Shown: piece by piece, positions 1 through 9,791 of the stretch
Layout: each line of letters starts with the position of its first letter
Position numbering within the stretch: the stretch's first letter is position 1
Assembly: GCA_004380135.1 (NCBI GenBank)
Contig: QXCR01000148.1
Span: 1 to 64,000, forward strand
DNA: 64,000 bases
Direction of reading: 5' to 3'
Origin: Stemphylium vesicarium
Lineage: Eukaryota > Ascomycota > Dothideomycetes > Pleosporales > Pleosporaceae
The notes under the pieces: model-generated
Told to the model about the DNA's origin: nothing
What the model saw: only the letters and a program-made list of their open reading frames with translations
The model's database searches: none
Position numbers and translations under genes: made by a program

Positions 1-299
1 ATCCCAACCATCCCTAGGGAATGGGATGGACAGGATGGCAACAGACTCAGCGAGGAGGATATAAGGATGGAAAGGTTTCATTATTTCTCTCGTTGTGGTC
101 AACTCTCATAGTTACATCTCTTACCCAGATTGCCAACTAGTTATTCTATCGTTCATATAGAATTGAATTGTCTTTACCCGAATACCTACTATCCCACTTA
201 GTCGCCAGACAACTCTACGGGCCTTCCGCCATACAATACCTCGCCTGCCTTAGTACGGACCAGGAACAGAGAAGTATCGCCGAACCCCGTATAACATAT
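1..299. other. Left-edge sequence of normal base composition
   Basis: No gene is visible here. The GC content is ordinary, in sharp contrast to the AT-rich block that starts near 300. It lies directly upstream of the retroelement gag relic, so it could be the remains of a long terminal repeat or leader. No matching second copy lies in the window, so this is only a possibility. Confidence 0.3.
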
Positions 300-2158
300 A
301 TAGCTACTAGATAGCGCACTTTTATAGTTACTATATTTAACTTTAAAATCTAAGAATTAGTACTTAATTCTTAAACTCTTAAGTTATTTATTAATCTTTA
401 TATTATACTTAACTTATCTTATCTATTACGCGCCTAGCTTATTTCTAAGAACTAACTCTAGAACCCTCTAAGAATAGACCTTTACACTTTAAATACTTTT
501 AAAATAAGTAATATAGTAATAGACACTCTAGATACGACTATAGACGCTACCTATACCTTAGTACGTAGTAATAAGTCTAATTTATATTATAGTAATTATA
601 GTAAGCTTAAAGCTTAGCTACTCTAAGTTAATAGATATCTCTATATTAAAGAAAATAAGATTAACGATAATAATAAAGTTATATAGGCTACTACCTTCCT
701 TCGCGGTAACGTAGAGAAGTAGGCTAACTCTATCTTATACTAATATATAGATAATAACGTTAATAACTAAGATAATATTAATCTTATTAATAACTAAAAC
801 GCCTTTAAAGCTAAGATAAAAGAAGTCTTTTTACCTTTTAAGAAATTAGTAGTTATAGAATAGAAAATTTAGAGACTTAGATAGACTAGGTCTATTACTA
901 ATTATATAACTAAGTTCTAATAATACTCTATAGTTATTAACTAGAATAATAACGCTTTAATATAGATATACTAATAAAGTCTTAAGCTAACTATACGTAA
1001 GAAACTTATATAAAGTAGATTTAACCTTAATATACTTAATAAACTTATAAAAAAAGCTATTTAAATTAATAATAAGTTATATAAGCTTATACTAAAGGAA
1101 AGACTATTTAACTAAGGGACCTATATCTAAGAGCCTATAAATAACTAACTAAGATACTAGCCTTAACGTTTATATCTAAACTAAGGACGTTAGTAAAGCT
1201 ACGCACTTTAAGTCTCTAGTGTATACGCTATGAATAGCTATAAGCCTATATATCTCGATAATATTAATAAGGGACTAAGTTAGCTAAAGTTTTAGCGTAA
1301 TAAGAGTAAGAAGCTAATTACTTACTATGCCTATAGTAAAGTAAGCTATATAGCATAGGACTATTATAGTAAAAATAAGATTGCATAATAAGTTAATGTA
1401 CTTAGAAAGGCTAGTAAACTAGCTAATAAATTATAGGAAGTTATTACGAAACCTATAATTAAATACTAAGTAGATAGTAGAGAAGGTATTCTTAAAAGAA
1501 TTAAGAATCTTACTATTATAAGAACTAAATGCCTAGACGACTCGCTCGCATCTAATAAGGAGTATAATACACTAGAAGAAAATATAGTAGAACTACTACG
1601 CACTAAGTATGATAAGATAGCTACGTTTAAGGAAAAATATTAACTAAGCATACCCTACGTAAGCTTACTAGAGATAGAGTTACTATTACTATAAATTAAT
1701 AGCCTACTCTACTATCTTAATAAGGAATTAGTAGATTACGCTATAGAAACCCTAAATATCTTATAAACTATATAATAGCACTTCTATAATTTAGCCTATA
1801 AGGTTAATTAAGATTAGGAAAATATTCCTTTAGAGATCTAGAAGTTCCTACTAATACTAAAGAATCTCTAATAGGTTAAATAAGCACTATAAGTATAGGA
1901 CGAACCTATAGTTATACCTTCTAATAAAGATATCTAAGAAATAACTCCGTACGCCGTAGAATTAAATAGCTAAATAGTTAAGATTTTAGAACTAGATATT
2001 TAAGAGTTTATATAATGCTCTTAGAATAATAAGCTATTATAAGCTAAAGAAGTAGAAAAGTAATAGTTATAAAGCTAATTTTAAAGTAAATAAAAGATTA
2101 ACTAAATAAGCTAAGATACTATAATCTAGTACTAGTATAATTCTTATAATCTCTACTA
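300..2158 (+). mobile_element. RIP-degraded retroelement gag remnant
   Basis: An AT-rich block saturated with TA dinucleotides and with stops in every frame, the signature of repeat-induced point mutation. One plus-strand frame still shows a retroviral-type zinc knuckle at 1323-1364. Residues at positions 1, 4, 9 and 14 of the C-x2-C-x4-H-x4-C pattern are all Tyr, which is what G-to-A (TGY to TAY) and C-to-T (CAY to TAY) changes make from Cys and His. Within it an Arg or Gln codon reads TAG. Downstream, about 1640-1960 can be read through stops as a helical Gag-like protein tail. The identification as gag rests on knuckle spacing, position and RIP status. A LINE ORF1 also carries such knuckles and cannot be excluded. 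The element is cut at 2158 by the adjoining DNA transposon. Confidence 0.7.
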
Positions 2159-2240
2159 ACGTATGTGGCAAGCGAGTCGCCCACGCAAGCGAGTCGCCCA
2201 CCCCACCAACTTTGATCACCTTTGAAGCGTGCAACTCAAC
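2159..2240 (+). repeat. Left terminal inverted repeat of the pogo-like element
   Basis: Pairs with 3927-3989 on the opposite strand over about 60 bp, with few mismatches apart from a 17-bp tandem duplication present only on this side and a few extra bases near its inner end. Confidence 0.85.
2168..2201 (+). repeat. 17-bp tandem duplication inside the left inverted repeat
   Basis: The unit GCAAGCGAGTCGCCCAC occurs twice in perfect tandem (2168-2184 and 2185-2201). The right inverted repeat has one copy only, so the duplication arose in this copy of the element or its lineage. Confidence 0.9.
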
Positions 2241-2497
2241 CACCTTTTAAGATAATATATAGATATTAACAAAGTAGATTAAGCAGTACCTAGAGTATCC
2301 TTTTGGCACGTACGTGAGTTATGCCCAGTCTCTCTGCACCTTGTGCAGCGCGCAAGAGCCTGGCGGCTAAGGCCTGATCGCTCTCCACCTTGACGCTATT
2401 CACGCTCTATCTGCTGGTCAGCCTTCTTTTGAGCGAGTATATCCTCTCCAGCTCCCTTTGTCAAGACCCCACGCTTCTAAAGTCGCTTTTTCTTGCG

Positions 2498-3890
2498 CTA
2501 CTTACGCGTTAACGCCGCTTCGTTAGCTCTCTCAAGGCTGGTGATCCGATCGCGCATTAGCTTAGCTAAGAGCATTATTATCTTAGCGCCCTTCTTAAGC
2601 TGGTTAATCGCCTTAATAATCGAAGCTAGTAATGAGCTCTTGTGCTGTCGCACGCGATCACGTATTAACGTTGATTGAGCCTCAAGCTCACGTACGTTGC
2701 TCGGCGTACGAGCCTCCCAGGGAGCCTCTGGTAGAGCAGCTGGAGTAGGCGTACGGAGCTGCACGTCTAGCTTCGATAGGACAGCGTCTGGCTGGAGAGG
2801 AACAAGGCCTGCGCCGCGGAAAGCTGAGGATATATTAGCTGACGTGAACGATCGATTAAACGCTACCTTAAACGCTGGCAGAAACTCGAGCTTCGTGATA
2901 TGGTTGATGTGGTGGCGGATCAGGCTCTCCACCTCACGGCTGTACGCACGCTTCAATGGCGAGAAGCAGCCAACGTCAAGAGGTTGGAGTAGATGAGATG
3001 AGTGAGGTGGCATACAGAGCGTGTAGATATTGTTCTCCTTACAGAGCTCTTGAAACTCGAGAGAGTGGTGGCTCTCATGGCCGTCAAGGATAAGCAGGCG
3101 ACGCGCACCTACAACACGAGTCTTCGTGTGGGCGTTGAAGTGCTTTAGCCACTCAACTCCTAGCTCGTTATTCGTCCAGCCGTTGTCGCTAACTACGATC
3201 GCCTAGTCGCGTGGGATATCTTCCTCGTACTAGGCAGACAGGTGATACTAGCTAGCAAAGATAAAGAATAGTAGGATTAACTAGCTAGCTACGTTAATTA
3301 TAGCGATTAACGATACCTACTCGCAATTACTAGGCTAGATAGCCTTTAGCCTACCTCTCCTCTCTAACTCTATTATAATAAGCTAAGTTATAATCTTGCC
3401 TATCCTAAAGCTAGCTTTATTAAAGTTATAGACATTCTTATTGTAGATACTATACGTCGCCTTTATCTCCTCTACAAGCTTAAACTAGGAGCTAACTAGG
3501 ACTAGATCCTCACACAGGGCTCTCTGTCTATCGTATGCTCGATTAAAACACGTCGTGAGACTCTCTGTACGCCTAACCAAGTTGGCTGGCCACTTCTGCC
3601 CAACCTGGCCAGCGCCGCGCGCAGCTAGCAGCTTATCAGCCATATCACGTATAGCTGCGTACGTAGGCGCAAATCCACGTTGGTCTAGGTCGAGTATATA
3701 GCTCACAATTACCTCCTCTTCTAGCTGGGTAAGCTTCCTTGAGTTGGGCTGGCAATCGCGTCGGGCAGGCTTGCCAGCGCGTCGGTCGCGTAGCGTTGTA
3801 CAAGGGACATCAAAGGCCTAAGCAGCTGCTCGTACAGTCTTTATTTAATACTTATTTAGAGATAAAATAGTTAGCTATATATTAGCTTTA
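2498..3890 (-). pseudogene. Broken pogo/Fot1-type transposase
   Basis: Encoded a cut-and-paste DDE transposase. Reading 5' to 3' on the minus strand, the first part (about 3830-3485) keeps a CENP-B/Tc5-type helix-turn-helix with the family pattern YILDLDQRGFAP and, further on, AYDRQRALCEDL. The middle (about 3480-3215) is RIP-damaged with many stops. The last part (about 3205-2498) is open and keeps the DDE_1 core, with LILDGHESHHS holding the second catalytic Asp and LQPLDVG the third, then a basic C-terminal helix. An in-frame TAG also interrupts the N-terminal helix near 3822. It is a relic lacking an intact catalytic core. Confidence 0.85.
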
Positions 3891-3926
3891 GATAAGCGCG
3901 CTAGAGCTTATTAGTGTTAAGGCATA

Positions 3927-3989
3927 GTTGGGTTGAGCTTCAAAGGTAATCAAAGTTGGTGGGGTGGGCGACTCGCTTGCCACATACGT
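3927..3989 (-). repeat. Right terminal inverted repeat of the pogo-like element
   Basis: Reverse complement of the left end. It is followed immediately by the TA target duplication at 3990-3991 and then by DNA of ordinary composition. Confidence 0.85.
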
Positions 3990-4127
3990 TATCAATTCTT
4001 GTCAATTCACTACTGTCTGTGTATTCATGTCTTAGGACGATCACAAAGCTGTGTACGCCAGTCATTCTGGTGGTGTCGCAAACTATCAACACCGTATCAA
4101 CGGCGCGAGGCAGGACTTGCAGTCACC

Positions 4128-5120
4128 GTGACGAAACGTGCCGACAACGCACGAGAGTGGGAGCTCCACAAGTCTGAGATAGTGCGAGTTTATCAGACAA
4201 GGAACATGTCTCTCTCCGAAGTCATGGCAAAGATAGCCTCCAAGGATTTCAAAAGAACGTACGTTGCCCTAGAACATTTTTGCATTCATGATATTAATGT
4301 CGCAAAGGAATGCGCAATATAAGAGAATGAGGTTTGGGGTATCAAAAAGTATCCCAGAGCGGACGACTGGATATTTATTGCGCAACGCTACAATGAACGC
4401 GCACGTGATGGTCTTCGAACTGCAGTAATGCTGCGAGGGGAGGAGATTCCAGACAGCAAGGTCAGAAAAGAGATAGCTCGACTAGGATATAGAAGAACAA
4501 TGGACAACCTCGCGTACCGACCACGCTCCCAGACACCACCCGGTATTCGACTGTTCACTCCCCCAAGCTCACCTTCGTTTACATACGACCACCTCATGGA
4601 ACATCACCATGCTTCCTCTTTGATTCGAAGGCCTACCCATGCAAATTGGACGGATGAAGCCTTGTTGGTTCTCGCTGAATTCACCCCATGGAAGTTGTTC
4701 ATCGATTACATTCGACCTTTGAGCACAGGATCTGGCGATCTTCTGGCCTTTACAGTCAATTGCAAGGAGAATCACTTCATAAAGATCTCCCCAGATATTT
4801 GCAACCACACGGACGTCATTCGAACCTTCACATCTCCTCAATTGAGTGCATGGATTGAAAACCTCAGCTGGGCACTGTACATGCCGAACTTGCAGCCTCT
4901 GGAGTTCCATCCAGCGTTTACCACGCCAAACTTTTATCTGCCACCCAGCCGCGACGCCGCTTATAAAATCAACATCGAAGCTGTTCTGGATGTTACCACG
5001 AGAAATACCCCGTTGGAGTTTCTGAAACTGGCCGTCAATGTCTTATCGAACAACTTCCAGAATGGACATATCGAATCTATATTGGTCGAATTGCTCCGTG
5101 ACAGATGGAATCGTGGACCC
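4128..5120 (+). pseudogene. Clr5-domain protein relic
   Basis: The first residues show the fungal Clr5 pattern: a WELHK motif, an aromatic-rich helix, SLSEVM, then F-K-R-T. A GT-AG intron at about 4259-4307 restores QYKR, the next conserved piece. The reading frame then slips by one base near 4335 before the usual W-G-I-K-K-Y. The family's initiator Met position is a GTG at 4128. From about 4340 to 5115 the frame is open and encodes an unremarkable region typical of long Clr5 proteins. At about 5115-5125 the sequence changes into the neighbouring oxidoreductase relic, so the true 3' end is missing. The lost start, frameshift and truncation make this a dead gene. Clr5 proteins are ascomycete-specific, with no known biochemical role that I can assign here. 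Confidence 0.65.
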
Positions 5121-6120
5121 TTTACCTTTGGCAGTCGCAGGTGCCACAAGGTACGAATGTGCGACCTTTCGGTCTGTGGAGGCGATGTTAAAGGATGCGA
5201 GTGTTGAGCTGGATGCAGCCTTAGTGTGCACCCCGAACCAAACTCAAGTAGCTATCCAAGCAACTCCTACAAGCTGGTGTGCATGTGTTGTGCGAGAAGC
5301 CAATACGCATCGATGTGGACAACTGGCGTGAGTTGGTATGCAGAGGTTGCTAAAACTCGCTGCGGACGTACGGCTAACTATTATAGATCGAATGTGCTCA
5401 GGAAAGCAAGCGCACTCTTGTAATCGGATATCATCGCCGCTTTAACCATTACGCAATTGCAGTGAAGCAACATCTTCCGTCACTGGGTCGCCTTATTGCC
5501 ATCAATGGCCTCTGGACGATCTACCAGCCGCTGTCATACTTCGATCCACCGACAGAGTGGCGCCGTCTCGACACAGCAGGACCCGTATTCATCGATTTGA
5601 TTCATGAGATTGACCTTCTCCACGACTGGTACGGACCCATCACACGTTTGTACGCAGAGAAAACTCTATCGCAAAGAGGGTTCGATGTGGAGGAAGTTGC
5701 CGCAATTACTCTCAGGTTTGCGAGCGGCTTGGTAGGTACCTTTATACTCTCCGACGCGGTAGTCTCACCACACAGCTTCGAGAGTGGAACTGGCGAGAAC
5801 CCAACCATACCGCACACTGGTCAAGACTTTCACAGAGTTTTTGGCTCAGAGGGGAGCTTGAGCGTACCAGACATGACTCGGTGGGTGTATGTAAATGGGG
5901 AGAATAACTGGAACAAGGATCCCTCACGTACGGCACTGGGAGTGCCAAACATGAAGACGCGTTTCAAGGCTCAGATTTCGCACTTTGTTGGGGTGATCAA
6001 AGGCGAAGAATAGTCCAGCTGCGACGGCAACGAAGCGTTGAGAGCTGTAGCAGCGTGCGACGAGATTAAGACGTCAATGAAGGAAAACAGGCCCATCGAG
6101 ATCGCCGGGCGCGAATCGTA
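5121..6120 (+). pseudogene. Gfo/Idh/MocA-family oxidoreductase relic
   Basis: NAD(P)-dependent sugar or inositol dehydrogenase family. The fragment starts inside the Rossmann domain (AVAGATRYECATF), so the glycine-rich nucleotide loop is gone. It then shows ALVCTPN, a one-base frame change near 5265, HVLCEKP with the family's conserved Glu-Lys-Pro, a GT-AG intron at about 5335-5386, GYHRRFN, and a long C-terminal domain with the HEIDLLHDWYG substrate motif. A TAG at 6010-6012 interrupts the end. The same frame continues about 36 codons (NEALRAVAACDEIK), as intact relatives do, so the stop is a lesion (CAG to TAG would suffice). Truncated 5' end, frameshift and stop together mean it is non-functional. 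Confidence 0.8.
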
Positions 6121-6375
6121 ACGAGCGCTACGACGGAACTTCTATACGGCACTTAATTTCAACTAGCTACGTCCAGTGGGATACGTTTCGCACACAATAT
6201 CTTTACGTTAGTATGGTACAGTGAACATACTATAGTAGTGGAAGTATCCTGTATGATAATGTTACTAGGGTACGCAGAATGACTAACCTGTTGGAAGAAC
6301 CTTGAGCTATAAACTTGCGCACGCATTCTCTCGACCAAAGATAACGCGTTAAACAAGTCAACACGCTCTTTAAGC

Positions 6376-7680
6376 ATGATCATGGCTTCCAAAACCATCG
6401 CCCGCGCAAGTCCTATCGCGTGCGTCAAACCGCGCATTATTATTCACGGTGGTGCGGGCAACATCACACGCGCGACAGTACCCCGCGGTCGCTACGACGA
6501 GTATCGCGCCTCGCTTCTCCGCATTCTCGACCGCGCAGTAGAACAACTTTCAGTTCCAGGCGCGACAGCTCTCGACGTGGCAACATTCGCCGTCACCCTC
6601 TTAGAAGACGACCCGCTGTACAACTCCGGCAAAGGAGCCGTGTTCACGCGCGAGGGTAAGAATGAGCTGGAATGCAGTATCATGGTGTCGAACGGGTACA
6701 AGAAGCGCGGGGTAGGTTGTATGTTACTGCGACACGTCAAAAACCCGATTAAACTCGCGCGCGAACTTCTTATCAAGGGCGAAGACATAGATGGCGGCGG
6801 TGCAGGCGATCATTGCCAGTTCAGCGGGGAGTTCGTGGAGGGACTCGCGGAGACGTGGGGCTTGGAGATAGTGGACCCGAGCTACTTCTTCACGCAGAAG
6901 CGATGGGATGAGCATCTGCGCGGACTCGCTGAGGAGGAGAAGAACATGTCAGATATGGGTGCATCATGGACTGCGACTAGCGATTGGGAAAAGCAAAACT
7001 ACATTCCCCTGGGAACGTGCGGCGCAGTTGTCGTGGACAGTTTTGGCACCGTGTGCACCGCTACATCGACCGGAGGACTAACGAACAAGGTTCCTGGGCG
7101 GATTGGCGACACGCCCACGCTTGGGGCCGGGTTCTGGGCTGAGGAATGGTACGAGGAAGGGGTGTTCGCCCCACAGATGCTTTATCAGCCTACCTCGTCT
7201 GTCGCGTCGCCGGTTGATAAGGTTTCGAGGGGCGACTTGGGCGGCGCTTTGAACGAATGCTTGCAATTGATAAGTTCGCCTGGCGCGGGACCCAAGACGC
7301 AAGCGCCGGATCGGCTGCGCAACACCCAAGGTACCCGTCGCGCCGTGGGCCTTTCTGGTACAGGGAATGGGGACTCGTTTCTCCGCATTTGCGCCGCCCG
7401 CACGACAGCTGCTAGATGCCGCTTTTCTTCGCGCTCTTTGCGCGATTCGACGACGTGGATGGCTGGGCGCAGGGGCGAACTGCAGAGGTCTGCGGGGGAT
7501 CGCTGGGACGGGGTTCATGAAGGGGTAGGGGGCATCATTGGTATCGAGGTCACAGGGGATCAGGTCAAGATTGCGCAAGACTTCAATGGTGGGGGTATGT
7601 TCCGGGCATGGACGGAAGAGGATGGCAGCCACAAGTGTTTGGTCTTCAGGGAAGAGGGTTGGGAGACGGGACCACCGTGA
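6376..7680 (+). CDS. Isoaspartyl peptidase / type-2 L-asparaginase (Ntn-hydrolase)
   Basis: Hydrolyses isoaspartyl dipeptides and L-asparagine after autocleavage into two subunits. The intronless frame gives 434 residues from ATG 6376; a second in-frame ATG lies two codons on. It opens with the family's IIIHGGAGN at about residues 21-29, then the NSGKGAVFT segment. The autoproteolytic nucleophile is Thr214 in PLGTCGAVVVDSFG. The small subunit carries STGGLTNKVPGRIGDTP and later LSGTGNGDSFLR, both typical. It ends with GGIIGIEV and DFNGGGMFRAW, as in other ascomycete members. Length fits fungal homologues. No signal peptide is evident, so it is probably cytosolic. It is the first intact gene to the right of the transposon graveyard. 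Confidence 0.88.
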   Translation: MIMASKTIARASPIACVKPRIIIHGGAGNITRATVPRGRYDEYRASLLRILDRAVEQLSVPGATALDVATFAVTLLEDDPLYNSGKGAVFTREGKNELECSIMVSNGYKKRGVGCMLLRHVKNPIKLARELLIKGEDIDGGGAGDHCQFSGEFVEGLAETWGLEIVDPSYFFTQKRWDEHLRGLAEEEKNMSDMGASWTATSDWEKQNYIPLGTCGAVVVDSFGTVCTATSTGGLTNKVPGRIGDTPTLGAGFWAEEWYEEGVFAPQMLYQPTSSVASPVDKVSRGDLGGALNECLQLISSPGAGPKTQAPDRLRNTQGTRRAVGLSGTGNGDSFLRICAARTTAARCRFSSRSLRDSTTWMAGRRGELQRSAGDRWDGVHEGVGGIIGIEVTGDQVKIAQDFNGGGMFRAWTEEDGSHKCLVFREEGWETGPP

Positions 7681-7753
7681 TGAGGACTGTGGTCAAGACA
7701 TGGAATTATCGTGAATTTGTTATAGTAGTACGTGACCATCCACCCAAAAGGCG

Positions 7754-8861
7754 TCATAACACGCTGTCTTTTGTGGATTTCCCATCCTGCGATAACGTTA
7801 ACATCTCACAATCGGTATAACCAGAGTCTTTGATGGATATCGTCTTGCTGTATCCCTTGTGGGACGTGGGGGTGTTGTTGAAACCCAACTTCCATCGGAG
7901 GGTGTACCAAACGTATTTGAAGAAGCGCGGAAACGTGGGGAAGGAGCCGCAGAGCAGAAGCGCGGCAATTTCGGGCATAGCACACGTTGCCACGACAGCC
8001 AGCCAGTAAGTGATGTCTTCACTATACAGCCGGCTGATAGAGTAGTAGAGGCGAAGGGCACTGGCTGCACATGCACTGTTTCATCAGTCAGTCGGATCCA
8101 AAAGTTTGGGCGGGACCAGCTTACAGCAGCCCAGTCGCAAAGATGGCAGTGACAGCGAGCTTCTTCCGCATAGTCATCTGGAGGCGGAGTACGGCGTAGA
8201 TTGGGAGGATGAAAAGGGCGACATCAGTGGTGAGGTTCACGACACCGCTCAGGATGCCCGGCTTCGCTGCAGTATTACAATGTCCCTCGATGAATGGGTC
8301 CCACTTCTTCCGGATGGGGATGCACGGGAAGATCCAGATGAACAGGTTTGCCGTGTATGCGCAGGTGAAGACGACGATGCAGGACCAACATGCCCAGAAC
8401 ATAAAGTCTCTCGCCTTGCTATCAAACGTGTTCTTGATCTGGAGGAGGACGCCGAGCTTGGAAAGATACATGGCGATGCAGTATACGATTTGGGCTGCGT
8501 AGGCGCGAGGAAGTGCTTTCAAGATATCGCCGACAGTGACGTTCCACTGGTGCTTTCCGAAGCCCAGTTTCGAGCTGTCCAGGATGATGGAGACGAAGGC
8601 AAAGAAGGCGACAGTCGCGATTATCATAATCCAATCCTCGAGATGAAAGACTTTGGCCAGGTGCGCTCGTGTAAAGATGCGTATCATCATAGCAAGGCCA
8701 ACAAGAACCAAGCATACGACGCCGACGGGGAATCCTACGGGCCACATGTTGGGGGCGTGGGGATCAAGCGGTATCTCGCCGGGCGGCGGCATGAGAGCTG
8801 GACATGCTGGATCGGGGATGTCGACATTGAGGCACTTGATGAGCATCTCCATCGGTGTCAT
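7754..8861 (-). CDS. PTH11-like / fungal rhodopsin-domain integral membrane protein
   Basis: Two exons on the minus strand (8861-8125 and 8075-7754) joined by a 49-bp GT-AG intron give 352 residues. ATG 8861 is the first in-frame start (TPMEMLIKC follows). The N-terminal segment has Cys and Pro residues before the first helix, then about seven hydrophobic helices. A charged FHLEDWIMI motif follows the first helix, the hallmark of the fungal rhodopsin/PTH11-like superfamily. The tail is polar and Ser/Thr-rich, as expected of a cytoplasmic C terminus. PTH11 itself senses host surface cues in rice blast, but most relatives, including this one, have unknown ligands. It converges tail-to-tail with the asparaginase gene 73 bp away. 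Confidence 0.8.
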
Positions 8862-9791
8862 GATGGCGGAGGCATAGGATCTTGGACTGCAAGCCAAAGA
8901 CTGTCGACATTGTCAGGCTGGGCCGCTGTAAAAGCTATATACGGGCTGTCGATCACAAACTAATGCTGCCACTACTCGCGTACCAATATTCAGGCAGGAG
9001 CATGGCGTTGTAAGCTCGAGGCACTAATCAGGCGTGGCTTGAGGATAGGACCTCCAGGGTGGGTACGATAGGGGTGGGACATTTGAGGCCATCCGGAACA
9101 ATGTCCGAAGCGCGATACTGAGGCTAGCCCAGACGTCAGGGCGACTTTTCGGCAGAGGCGCGCATTCGCATACGCACGCAAACGGGGTGTTTGGTTCACG
9201 CAGCCCCGTGCGCGCACATCATGGCCTGGCTGTCACGGGTAGGTGGACCCCGTCGACGGGTACATGGACCGCGTGGAGGCGTGAGGCGTGAAGCGTGAGG
9301 CTTTGGGGGCTGGCCTCTCCTTGCTGTCGATTGTTCGGTAGCATTGAACCGTGGAATCTGCTTTGGGTCCCTTGACGCACCAGAGCACTCTCTGGTCCTC
9401 AACATAGCGTACCATGACTTGCAGCAGATCAGATGGTGTCGCGGCCTGGTTAGTTGCATTTAGTGTAGGGAATGCCATAGACGTGAAAGATGATGCTCGA
9501 GAAGCTGATGTGCTTACGACAGGTTGCACGCGATTGTGATGTCGCGACGACTGCACGCTCAAGGTAGAAATCAATGTTACTCAGCAATGTGAAGGATGAC
9601 GGTGTTTGTGTCGAGGCCAAGCTTGGACGCGTCGTATTGGGGCAACTCAGCCACACTATGACATGATCCCCGCGCCTCTGCCCGCCATCTTTCCCCCGAC
9701 TGCTTAACCAGCGCGAACACACCCTCTTCTCCACTCCACACGTCTCTATTTACCCTTTCTATCTAATACACGCGCAAAGAGATCCGCCAAG
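8862..9791. other. Divergent intergenic region
   Basis: About 930 bp between the PTH11-like gene (minus) and the Ysc84-like gene (plus), so it must hold both promoters. The last 150 bp before 9792 is pyrimidine-rich (repeated CCCTCTTC, CTATCTAATAC-like), typical of a housekeeping 5' leader. Short open frames here have no recognisable features. Confidence 0.5.

Larger units (their letters stand above)
2159..3989 (-). mobile_element. Fot1/pogo-like (Tc1/mariner superfamily) DNA transposon, defective
   Basis: A 1831-bp element bounded by matching terminal inverted repeats that begin ACGTATGTGGCAAGCGAG, flanked on both sides by a TA dinucleotide (2157-2158 and 3990-3991), the expected target duplication of this superfamily. 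It carries one transposase gene on the minus strand, broken by stops. Damage is patchy: about 3230-3500 and 3840-3920 are RIP-like and AT-rich, while 2330-3200 and 3500-3830 are near-normal. It therefore cannot be autonomous. Confidence 0.88.

Noticed and set aside
300..2158. AT-rich block considered as a centromere or mitochondrial insertion
   Set aside because: The TpA excess, the decoded zinc knuckle and the abutting transposon point to a RIP'd repeat instead.
8106..8963. 285-codon open frame on the plus strand
   Set aside because: It is the antisense shadow of the PTH11-like membrane protein, whose minus-strand frames carry the conserved motifs and a clean splice.
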